From Rotaria sp. Silwood1 (Eukaryota; Rotifera; Eurotatoria; Philodinida; Philodinidae), in the NCBI GenBank assembly GCA_905250075.1, contig CAJNOP010000085.1, positions 1 through 64,000 on the forward strand: a stretch of 64,000 bases of DNA, written 5' to 3'. The position numbers were made by a program, and so were the translations under genes. The notes under the pieces were generated by a model. That model was not told the origin of the DNA. It worked only from the letters and a program-made list of their open reading frames with translations, and ran no database searches. Shown here in pieces: positions 49,285 to 60,683 of this stretch. Position 1 is the first letter of the stretch, and each line of letters starts with the position of its first letter.

Positions 49285-52259
49285 AACGTCAGATCTTAAT
49301 GTACACGCTAAAGTTTTCTTTCCTGCTTCAGAGAATTATTCATTTAGTCCTAAAGATGAAGCTATGCACCGGCTGAAAACTTGGAATTTTGCACCTAAAG
49401 ATCAGAAATTAGTATTATCTCTTTTAGATGAATGGTACACGGGTAGAACCTTGAACACAGTCTTAGAACAATGGGGAAATGTTGGAATAGCTCCTTCACA
49501 AACCCAAAAAGAACATATTAAGATCCTATGTTATAATGTCGAAGGTTGGGGTACGCGTGCGCTTGAAGCTATTGATTTAGTGTATCAAATTCAAGCTTCT
49601 ATTGGTATATTTACTGAAGTTGGTGAGTTATGGAACATGAGCCGATTACCACATTTTAACACGTTCTATCAAAAGGGAACTAACAAGAATGGAGGAGTAT
49701 GTATAGCAGTAGGAAAGCATCTGAAAGCGACGCGCATTGAGGTTAACATTCCGAACACAGTTGTCATTGATATAACAGGTCTATCAGAACCAGTACGTAT
49801 CATTGGTATTTACTGGCCCACTAGTCAAGAGCGTGATCTTGATGATATCTTGCCTTATGTCGTAGAAGGTACCATACTATCAGGTGACTTTAATGCAACA
49901 GTCAAGGAATGGAATAGTCCAATAACTGATAGAAGAGGTGCGCACGTGAAAGAATGGATTAATGAAAATAATCTCAATTATATTCCATCAACGTCCAACT
50001 CATCTAAGCGCTCTCTACGTAATATAGATTTGTCGTTCTCTAATATGAGTACTATTTCAAGCGAAACATTGTTTTTTGGCACTAGCGATCATTGGCCGAT
50101 TGTGTTATCGTGTGAGAACATTTTTTTCGATATAAACAGTTTTTTTCCTCATACAAATTGGAAGGCATTTGAAGCAGTAATAACGCTATTACAAACATTC
50201 TGGATGAGAGAACAAAAGAAAAATAGGGCTGATGAGTGGTACAAACAATATATTCGTTTCATCGCGGCTGTCAAAAATAGAGTGACTCATTGGAAAGAGA
50301 GAGATAAATATAAACCATCATTACCGGAGTATATCATCGAAAAATTAAAAGAAATACAAAAAGTGAGAAATAGATATTATCATTTAAGACATAAGGGAGT
50401 TTTTAATGAGGAAGCGAGGGTGCTATTACGTACAATGACGAGAGAGACCAAAGTTGAAGTTGCTAAATACAAAAATGCTCAATGGCAAAATATTTTGGTC
50501 AACATTCAAACGTCTTACGATAAATCAGATAAAGCGTTTTGGACACACTTATCTCGCATTTACAAATCGCGTACGCTGCCTTTTTATAAACTTTCGGATG
50601 GCTCTAAAATAATATCAACTCAACAAGAAATCACAAACGAACTATATCAGTATTACAGTGAACAGTTTAAAGCATCTGCTCTGGATTGTTATAATGTACA
50701 TGAAACTCAGTTAGACATTGAATATAAAGAGTTGTTAAATAAATTAATAATATCAAGAGATAAAGTCGAAAAAACTAGTGTTTGGGAAATCTCACGATTA
50801 ATTAAAACGTTAAAGCCTAAGAAGTCAGCAGGTTTTGATTTGGTGTCAAACTTCATAATTAAAAAACTTCCTCCAAGTTACATCGAGTGCTTAGCAAATT
50901 GCTTTAATGTATGGTTAAACGAGTGTCGTTATCCAGATGACTGGAAAATTGCTAAAATTATAACCTTAAATAAGTTGAAATCGGGTATCCCAAAGTGTGA
51001 ACAAACTCGTCCGATATCCTTGTTAGCTACACATTCTAAGCTGTTCGAAAAAGTGCTCTTACTAAGAATTAGACAATGGGCTGAAACAAATCGTTTAGTA
51101 CCCGTAGAACAATCGGGGTTCCGTCCAAAATGTCTTCTACCTACTCGCGTTCTGTCAATATATCAGGAAGTCAAAAATAACATGGCAGCCAATATTCCGA
51201 CACTAGCGCTTTATGTCGATTATCAAAAGGCTTATGATCGTGTATGGCATGCCGCTCTTCTGTGTAAACTAGATAGACTGGGTATGCCTCTCAACTTATT
51301 GAAAATGATTTATAGTTGGTTAAAAGATAGAAGAGCTTACGTAGAATATGATGAAATAACTTCGAAAATATTTAAGATACATATAGGACTTCCACAGGGC
51401 AGTAGTCTTAGTCCATACTTATTTATAGTGTTTCATTCAGATCTAACAAATTACCTGGTAGCTCATTCATGCCATCTATTTGCAGATGATCTTTGTGTAT
51501 TAATTAGTCCTCCCATTATGAGAAACTTAGACCCGATGAATGAATACTTAGAAAAAGAAGGTACACGAATTTGTAATCAGGTTCTTATATATTCAAAAAA
51601 GTGGAAACAACCGTTAAATGTTTCGAAAACTGTAGTACAACTTTTTCATACACAAGTAAAAAGACCGATAGTAAATGTAACGATAGACGGAAACAAAATC
51701 GAATTAGTTAGAGAATTCAAATACCTAGGTTTTACCTGGACGGATAAACTATCGTTGAAACCAACAATCGAAAAAGCGATAGGAAATATTCAGAGATCGC
51801 TAGGAAAACTAAAATGGATGAAATCTGGTCGCGAAATGTCATGTAAAGCTCTCCGGCAATGTTTTTTCGCATTCACGTTCCCTCATTTCGCTTGGCTGTG
51901 TCCACTTTTTCCAATCCTCTCAGAATCTCAACAAAATATATTGCAACAAAAATTCCGTGTAGGACTTCGGCTGGTGCATCGCTGCCCCTTCGTTTCTGCT
52001 CATAATCTTTTCAATATTACCTCAGAACAACCCTTAGAATTTTATGTTAAAAAATATATTCAACGAAGACTAAAGACCATTTACACAACTGATCTTAGTT
52101 CTTCATTGTTCTATGAAGATATTTTTGGGTGGGATAACTTTTATAAAAGAAAAAACGATCATCTTGGGCATTTTTTTTTGTTTACGTCGTGTTCGGCAAT
52201 TGAAAGATCGACACGAGTCTTCTCTTTTAAAATGGTTGTCCTTTGTTGATGTGAATTAA
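49274..52259 (+). CDS. LINE ORF2, endonuclease-reverse transcriptase (probable 1-nt frameshift near the end)
   Basis: Starting at ATG 49274, the frame runs to 52249 (991 codons). Residues about 75-290 are an AP-type endonuclease: KILCYNVEGWG, the GDFN motif (SGDFNATVKEW) and the C-terminal SDHWPI. Residues about 510-790 are the reverse transcriptase: KKSAGFDLVSN, a RPISLLATHSKLFEK block, motif A YVDYQKAYDRVW, motif B GLPQGSSLSPYLF and catalytic motif C LFADD. A helical C-terminal domain follows; no RNase H is seen. At a run of nine T (52171-52179) the frame loses its character; the alternative frame continues with a basic, plausible end (RRVRQLKDRHESSLLKW) to TAA at 52257-52259, so one T has probably been gained or lost. 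An upstream in-frame ATG at 49208 lies inside ORF1 and is unlikely to be used. Confidence 0.9.
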
Positions 52260-54318
52260 TGTCACAGAAAGACGCTTAAATGTAATGCTTATGCAATTTT
52301 CTTTTTTCGTTCTTGCTCTCTTTCTTATTACTTTTTATCTCGCGTTCGTTTCTCTTGGTTTGTTTTTCGTCTCCCTTCGAGTTGCTTGCTCTACTCACGT
52401 ATCTCCGCTGCTACTCATCATCAGTACTTCTCTCACTATCTTCTTCTTCTCTTTCTTTTACTCTTGGGTTATTTTTTTTTCTTTTCCATTTATTTACTCC
52501 CTATATATCCCCATGTGCAGAAGTTGGTACTCAGTATAGCATATTGTTGGCACAATTGTAACGCTTTGCTTTAATGATACACCATTTCGCTTATACATCT
52601 ATAATTCTCTCTTTTATTATGTAAGCACTTCCGAGTGTTACAGACACGAGCATAATAAAAAAAAAAAAATGAAAAAGCGCTACAATAAATTGTTTCACAG
52701 TATGTAAAAGTGATAAAAATCTACCTGTGATGAATGGATTTCGTCAAGTTTCTTCAGCTAGTTTTAACAAAACAAGTATGACCGCTTATACATATCGTAT
52801 GGAAAAATAATTATGATTGTTGATAATAGATGATTTTTGTCTTAAAAGCTTGGAGCATAACTAATAGTATGTCAACATTCGATAGTCGATGTAGCTAGTT
52901 ATTAAGTACAAATCTTATTGGCGCTTGATCATAAACAGTGGCCATGTAAAATAAATGAATGGTGACTGTATGACATCATGAGCAGTTAAAAAACAGATGT
53001 TTTTAAACCATGGCTCAAGTTTCTTTCAAGTAAGAAAAGTTTTGACTCCTAGCACCCATGTATCAGAAAATAGGTCATGTTCAACAAAATCTGAAGTTTC
53101 GACGAAGTGTGCAGAAAGTTGGTATTCTTCTTCTTGTTCGTAATTAAAGACAATTGATACTAATGCTGATCGTTATAAGTCAAATATTTGATTGGTGCTG
53201 ACCAACGAATAAATGTTATCTTCAAACAGAGATTGAATAAAACATATTAATACAATAAAATCTCTTATTTTACTTTTTATTTTGCTTAGATATTCTCTTT
53301 TTAAGGTTTCCAATGACAACGTATAAAAATGATTGGGTACCATTGTTGCAATAATTATATAAGACGATAGGGGTCGCTGATATGAAATGAATACAGCATT
53401 TCAATAATCGTTGTTTTCATGCAACGTCTCTCAAACTTACATCGAATCTATCTAGTCATCATTCAAGTATGCTAGTCTTATAATGTGCGCCACATTCTGT
53501 AGAAATCGAAGATATATCCACCATCATAAAAGTTGGAAATCCAAGAAAATCAAGTGGAATTTAGTTTTTGGAGCATCCACATTATCATTGCATGTGATCG
53601 TATTTTAGACCATCTCATTGTAAAATACCTTAAATGCTACGAATTTCATAGAATTCAAGAAAATCAAGTTAAATTCACTCTTTGGCGAGTTGCTGAATTG
53701 AGATTCTTTGTGCCAATCTTGCTAATTCCTTCAGTAGAGTTGTGTCGCTATGATTCGGCGATCTACTCTCATTGTTGACTTGCCTTGAATTACAACTGAA
53801 TAGCTCTTGACTTTTCAATCTTTGCTTGATGGATACTGCTGCATGACGCCATTACATTTCGCATGACACATCATCGATTATTTTCAATAATAGATAATCA
53901 AGTGTTAAAAGATGATAGAAAGAATACATTTGTAAAATCTCGACAAAACTATTGGAAAGCAACATCTATCGATGGTGACTCGTAATCTAAGTTAAAAAGT
54001 ATCGTAACATAGAGTATTATCATTGTATTCTTCTCAGTTTATTTTAACCTATTAATGAATGAAAAACAAAGGAACAAAAATTTATAGAGCATATTTAAGT
54101 TTCATACAGAATTAATTTCAATTCAATAAGAAGACTTGAGATAAACATTTGTATCAATATGACGATATACAATAACTCTTTAGTTAACTATTTTCCTAGG
54201 ACTATTACATTTTATAAGATTATAACTATGTTTTTATGATTAGAATATTATTAAATTTGTCTATGATGCATGTATGATTATTATGCTCAGGAGCATTAGT
54301 CAGTTCTGAAGGCAGGAG

Positions 54319-54433
54319 GCGTAGAGGTGTTTCAACATAGAAAAGTGATCAAAATAATAGGTGCTGAGTAATTACATTTTTAAAACAGAGGTGGCGTAAC
54401 GCCCGACGCACCCCCCTCCCCTTCTATCTACGC
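54319..54433. repeat. possible small inverted-repeat element
   Basis: GCGTAGA at 54319-54325 is matched by its complement TCTACGC at 54427-54433, about 115 bp apart, in a locally GC-rich stretch that includes GTGGCGTAACGCCCGACGC and a C-run. The terminal repeats are short, so this is a weak call for a MITE remnant. Confidence 0.25.
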
Positions 54434-54797
54434 TTCTGGTTTTGTTTATGATCAAATTTATGATTATAATTGTTTTTCAAATAAATATATGACTTATTGT
54501 AATATTTAATAAATTCATATTTTTTGTTATAGAATAAAACATAGTTTTTGTTTCATGGTCAACTATTCCTCTTCTCGTTTTTCTTGTAAATAGGTTTCTA
54601 TACAAATATCCATATTCTGCCATGCTCGCTTATGATGGCTGTACTTAACAAAAGGTTAAAAACTTTAACTTTATAAAACTAAAATTTATATTGCATAATT
54701 TTTGCTTTTATGCATTATTAAATTATTTACATATAGTCAAGGATCTATATTTTTCATATATTTCAGCTTTTTTCTATTTTTTATTAATGATGTATAC

Positions 54798-55650
54798 CTT
54801 TTATCAAAAAGTTCAAAAGTTTCTTCAGCAATAAATACTGGTTGTTCCTGTTGCTGCTGTTCATAGCATACATTAGCAAATTTAACGTGAAACCAATATT
54901 ATATGTCATCTTCATTAAGTTTTCTTTTCTATGATAGAAGTTTTTGTTACATATGTTGTAACTATTGCATTTATTGAATTGATCGAATAGAATCCTATAT
55001 AAAAAGAATCTATAAATTAATAATTTCAAATTTTCGTATTGAGACCATAGAACAATAGTTTATCAATTTAATTGATTTATTTTAGTTTGAAATTATGATT
55101 TATTAGGTTTGATAAAAATACATGAATAATTTCATGAAATCAAATATCTATATAATCAAACGATAAATGATGGCATGATTGTTGAAGAAATTAAATAGAA
55201 TCCTCCTAATATTCTAATCTTTTTTTTCTCAATAAATACATTATTAGTATAAAAAAATCATGGATAAATAATATTACAATTTTATATTGACAAAAGCGAT
55301 CAATGATTGATTATATGATTAATGCAAAAGATTTTTATTAATCAATTTGAGTCCATAGTTTCATATCTAATCATTTATCATTGACAATCAAAAATCTATT
55401 TATCATTTTTTTTTCATTGTTTCAACTGCTGTCACTGTTAATGGCGGCATTTAATGCAATTACTTTCACGTGATGAATCAATTTATTAAACAGTAGAGGC
55501 ATCATTTTATTACGAATACGATCACATGCTTATCATCAGACACATTCAGCTAAATAATCTAACATGGCCTCATAAAGTCTTTAACAGAACGAAAATATTC
55601 ATGTAATGATTGGAAAATTGTATTATCTTTTGTTAATTTTTCATTAATTT
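54798..55650 (-). pseudogene. decayed minus-strand coding remnant, unrecognised
   Basis: Reading the minus strand, 55650-55423 encodes NEKLTKDNTIFQSLHEYFRS, then after a shift of frame RLYEAMLDYLAEC, three stops, and ACDRIRNKMMPLLFNKLIHH. Further on, 54918-54798 encodes NEDDI, a stop, then YWFHVKFANVCYEQQQQEQP and FIAEETFELFDKR ending at a good GT donor. The amino-acid composition and the exon-like end look like former protein-coding sequence, but stops and shifts break it. I cannot name the family. It could be a processed or segmental remnant of a gene elsewhere in the genome. Confidence 0.35.
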
Positions 55651-57228
55651 TTATGCCTTGTATGGAATTGTTTATTTTGTTTCCTTATTGACTTTTTTAT
55701 TATTGCCTTCTGACCGTTGTCGTCCTAAAAGAATGTCATGTTAATTACATAGATTGATACAAGTAGAATAGAGAAAGCAACAAAAAAAAATGGAAAAAAT
55801 AGAGAACAACAAGAACGAAAAAAATAGGTTGATGAGAATTCTTCAAAGCATCACAAATTTCTTTCATGAAGCATAATAGTTAAATTTGTCATCTCATGAC
55901 ATGTCACTCACGTCATGACTCTACCAGGTACATCGATTTGTTGAATAAATCATTTTGATCTGTGCAAACAAGGTAACTGTGTTCTGCCTTTCTGCAAACA
56001 AGACCTGTGAGTATTCAGTGACGTTTGTCCGAGTAGATAACCATCGAGTGGTTTGGCTAGTAGATGTGGTACATATCATCGAATGACTATTAATCATAGG
56101 CAGAAATGAAGAAGAAATCCTTTTAGCACCGGCAGCGATATACGCGATCTAGCGAAACCTAGTAAAAGTGGCTAAGCCTTAACCGTTGAAAATTAGTAAA
56201 CAGAGAGTAAAGAATTAGCAGTCCATTGAAAAACAAGCACGAATATAGAAAATTGAGGATATTGAAGTTTCTATGCAGAAGTGCTAATCATAGTTGATCA
56301 AGTTAACAAGAACTGTTTGTTGGCGGTAGAATCATTTATTTGTTGAAATCTTGATAGATTTCAAGAAAGTAATGTGTACCATTTACGATAAAATACATAA
56401 ATACTCATCATCTATTCATTATTTTGATTGCAAAGAAGTTGAATAATAATAAATGATATTTGTGTATCATTACCATTAGAATTAATAGATTTCTTTCGAT
56501 CATATTCAGTTATACGTGCTACGGGGTAAAATTGATGATTAATAATCATACATAAATTTGTTTAATATTATGTATAATTGACTATTATCTGTCATTAAAT
56601 TAAGAAATATAATTATTTTAGAGAATATCATCTTCATGAGATCAACCTATAGTTGATTTTGAACAGTCTACGAAAGAATCATTTTAATGCCTAGTTAATT
56701 GAAATATTAATATAAACATAGCATATATATTGAATTAAATTTCATGAATATTTGTTCGATTTTTTAAACTTATTCTATATGATGGAAAATATGTTTCTCT
56801 ATGAAATTTTATCCATGTCTTATGATATCGCTAACCTAGCGTAAAAAAATTCTAGGTAGTAGAAATAAATATTTCTATTTGATGAATAGAAGATGATCAA
56901 AACTGTATAACTACTAGGTTTACACATAGCAAAATATATTCAACTCGAATGTTTCATAAAACAAAGAAATATAAGGCTTTTTCTATCCATTAGCAAGTGA
57001 GAACTTGATTAATTAGGTTATCTATTGTATTATATATGAAATCAAATATTTCAAAAGCACAGAAATAATTGACAGACAATGTTCAATCATGTCGTCTTCG
57101 TGACATATTTAGCTTAGTTTCATAGAAAAATAAGAAACAAATAGAACAACAATTATCACTGTATACATACAACAAAATTGCTGAAAAACAGAGAACAAAA
57201 GAAGTGAAACAAACGAAAAAAACAAAAA

Positions 57229-60200
57229 CTATACATCATGACTGCGTCGAAAAAAGATACTTGTTGATGCTAATGTTGTTTTTGGCTTTTCTGTTTGTCG
57301 AACAACGGTAGTGCTAGTCAATCGACCAGAAGTGGAACCACTCGAAATACTATCATCAATATAAGGTAACTCATGTTCATTTCGTTTTTTCGTTGTTAAA
57401 TATGTTGTTGCATAGGGTGATGGTGGAAGACGATGAAGAGGTGGTATTGAAGGTGAAGAAATTGTTGATGAAAGTATTGTAGTTGGTTCGAGTTGAAATT
57501 CTACATTTTTATAATGAGCAGTTGTTGTATCAGAAGGCTCAACTTGTATATCGGATGTACGACGAGTATCTTTTAACAATGGTAGCAAAGAACTACGCAA
57601 ACGTGTTTGACTACTAGTTACATTTGTAGGTGTTGAAATAGACTCTGTTGGTTGTAATTCATTTTGTTCAGTATCAGTTAAATCTGATGGTAATTTTGGA
57701 AGTATATCACGTTCAACAAATATTTTTCCTTGTCGAGGATTAGGTATTGGTGGAATATCAGCTGCAATAGTTTGATCTGTACTTCTATCATCATCATCAA
57801 TATCATTATCATGTTGTTTATTATTTTCATCATCTTTTTCATCATCAGGTTTCTCATTCAATATTGGTTTAAATAATGGTTCACGACCAATTGTACTTGA
57901 TTTTAATGATTTATGAAAAACTTTATAAAGTTCAACAATAATTTTTCTACATACATAATCACTAACATTTGATGCAACTAAACGTAACATAAATGTTCCA
58001 TCACCTTGTAAATATTGATAAATGAATTTACGTTTTAAATCAATTTCAGTATTATGCTCATTAGTTAAAAATTGTAAATTAAGACGTCGTTGTAGATAAT
58101 GAAAATTATTATATGGTGACATACGATAAAGCCATATAACAATTGATACAAAATTAAAACATGAGAGTATTATAAGCCAAAAATAGAGGTATGTAAATAA
58201 TTGTTGATTAAATAAATTAAATGGTAATACACATTGAACTGTATAACGATGAGATTCTTTTGGATGATTTGGTTCACGAATAGTGAAATCGCATAAAACC
58301 TAGACAGAAAAAAAAAAGAAAAAGAAATTGGTTTCGAGATTAAACAATTTCTTTATGTAGTGAAGCATGTTTGAGGTCCACAACTTCGCTATTGCCTCAT
58401 TAAGACTTTCTTCCTCAATTAACTTCTCTTTTTCTGTATTTTATTCTGCTTCATAGAGCATATATTTTTTTTAAAAAGAAATTTTTTGTTGGCTACTCTC
58501 AATAACAGATAATCATAATCTGCTTCTAAATACAGAAAGGTAGAAAATAAATTCTCGTAAAATAATTAGGTTTAAAAAAGATCAAATTGAGTTACATTTG
58601 ATAATTACAAATACTAAGATAAGCTGTGGTTTTCCGAGACATATAATAATATACTATTTAATTGATGAACCATAATCATAATAAGATGGGAAAAGCTTAG
58701 CATAAAGAGCATCATCTAAATGTTGCTGGGAGAAATAATATCGAAATGATTCATATCGAAGATATCTATAGATGCAAATGTATCTCAACTGATAATGATT
58801 TAATACGGTTCACATAGAAAATTTCCTGCTGAAAAGTGTGAATTCTTCTCCTAAGCATAATTTTTGTATCGTTGTAGAGCACCAAGAATCCAATGATATA
58901 ATATTGAATTAATCTGACAATCTTAAGTTATTTAAGTTTTTATAGTTATCAAATGTGATTCAGTTTTAGTCTGTGTTTTCATCTGCAAATAAAACCCCCG
59001 TTTTTTTTTAAGAATTCAAGCAGAAAAGAATGTTTGAAGATGCAATTAAATATCTTAATGGCGGTTCCTACTTGAGAGTTCTCACATCCATTCAAGAAAC
59101 GTCATAACCAGCTACTTTCATCATAAAAGGTCTATGAAGATAATGCTTAAAAAAGACATTTTTTTTTTTGCGTATAGAAAACGTCGAAAAAGTTTCTTCC
59201 GCAATATTATTACGTGTTTGTCAGAGAAAAATCTCTTTTCTGTATGTGGTGTATATCAAATGTATTGTGGAAAAAATTTTTTGGACATTTTCCAGATGTA
59301 TAAATTATCTCTTTTAGCATGTGTCATGATAAAAGTAGCTGCTTTTGATGTTTCCTCAAAGGACATGAAAACGCTCAAATGGCAATCACAATGAAGACGT
59401 TTAAATGCGTATTCAACAATTCTTTTCTGCTTCGATACCTTACACATTTGCCTATACTTGGAGATGTTCCAGTAAATGAATGTCAAATAAAAACAAAACT
59501 AAGTCTCAGTTTGAATTACGATACAATATAAAAGTTAAAGCTTGAATATGATTCGAATAAATGATAGAAATTCTTTTTTAGGACAAGTCTTCTACAATGA
59601 TAGAACAAGCATTATCCATTTTTCTTCAAAGAGATGAATGAATAGGATAGAGACATAATTTAATGAGTGCATCTGTAATTGTATTTATACATAGTAACAG
59701 GATATTGGTATGATTAGTTCGTAGAATAAAATCATTCAAATATCATTATTTATATATGAATGTTCTATTTCTTTCTAAAATATTAATTAGTCATACCACT
59801 TTAGGAAAATAACCAGTTCCTGTATAAAGTAAACCAATTCCTTTTGTCCAATATTGATAAATAACTTCAATACCATAAAACCAAAAGTTTCTTCCCAACA
59901 ATGAATTTAATATAAAAATTTGTCCAATTGAATTTAATAAATAAAGAAATTTAATAAATACATAACTTATCATTAAATAATTTCCAGTATAAATACCGAT
60001 AGGAAAAAAAAGATGATATATAATACGAATTAATTTTGCTTTTCGTGGTGAATATGCTTTTTTTGTTTGAAGTGTTGTTAAACGATAAGAATTTGAACAA
60101 TAACTATTTATCCAATTAGTTATATAGTCAAGTAATTTTATTTTATCTTCATGTCTGATATTTGCTGAACGATATGTTTGAGCGGCTTCAATTAAATCTT

Positions 60201-60683
60201 TTAAATCAACACCACTACGAAGACTTAAACCACGCCATAATTGATGTGGTATATAAAATAATATAGCCATTAGAAGTAGAATAAATGGTGTCCATTGATA
60301 ATATTTAAGTTCATGTTCATGACGTTGATTATAATCATCAGGTAATGATTCATGCATATTAAATGAATATGTATTTGTTATAAAACATATTTGATTAACA
60401 TATTGTTCATAACTACCAGTAAATTGTGCAGGAACCTATAATTATAATAATAATAATAAGAAAAAGAAACAAGATTTTGATTAGTTTTATTTTCAATTTA
60501 AAATAAGATACAAACCCAACATTTTATTTGATTTTCACTAAATTGTCGATTTGTAACAATAATAGCAAATACAGTTAATATTGCAACTGTATGTGAATAA
60601 TTTAAACGATCAAATAGATCATCATCAAATTTATTATATGCAACTAATTCAGGTAAACGTCGTATCAATCCAAGTATATCCAT
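57229..60683 (-). CDS. Innexin gap-junction/hemichannel protein with long C-terminal tail
   Basis: Minus-strand exons 60683-60516, 60435-59797 and 58299-57229 join in frame to 625 aa; most innexins are about 360-480. The innexin signature YYQW is at residues 101-104, before the second membrane segment (TPFILLLMAILFYIPHQLWR). Each extracellular loop has two cysteines: C55 and C73 in the first, C272 (LCDFTIREP) and the Cys of YTVQCVLPFN in the second, as in invertebrate innexins. Four membrane segments are visible; the last includes YFWLIILSCFNFVSIVIWLY. From about residue 330 a cytoplasmic tail of nearly 300 residues is rich in Asp/Glu, Ser and Thr with basic-Ser sites, a likely regulatory region. 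Innexins form gap junctions and pannexin-like hemichannels. The second intron (58300-59796) is 1.5 kb and shows no gene. Confidence 0.94.

Larger units (their letters stand above)
47384..52681 (+). mobile_element. full-length non-LTR retrotransposon (Jockey-like LINE)
   Basis: Direct repeats AAATGAAAAAGCGCT lie at 47384-47398 and 52667-52681 (the first As may belong to the tail). Between them are a 101-nt 5' UTR, ORF1 (47500-49284), ORF2 (from 49274), a T/C-rich 3' UTR of about 400 nt, and a run of 13 A. This is the structure left by target-primed reverse transcription of a complete element. ORF1 has three zinc knuckles and ORF2 an apurinic-type endonuclease plus reverse transcriptase with no RNase H domain seen, which fits the Jockey/I/R1 lineage. 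Identical duplications and long open frames point to a young copy. GC content and codon use are slightly higher in GC than the flanking intergenic DNA. Confidence 0.93.
52682..57228. other. intergenic with repeat scraps and a decayed coding remnant
   Basis: About 4.5 kb without an intact gene. Two imperfect direct repeats of about 40 bp lie at 53534-53577 and 53642-53685 (both contain CAAGAAAATCAAGT). A possible small inverted-repeat element lies at 54319-54433. A decayed minus-strand coding remnant spans about 54798-55650. The rest is AT-rich. Confidence 0.55.

Noticed and set aside
52285..52574. Three overlapping open frames after LINE ORF2
   Set aside because: They are hydrophobic translations of the T/C-rich 3' UTR of the retrotransposon.
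53534..53685. A gene in the open frame at 53533-53778
   Set aside because: Its apparent repeat (IQENQV) reflects a 40-bp DNA repeat, with no start context, splice sites or domain.
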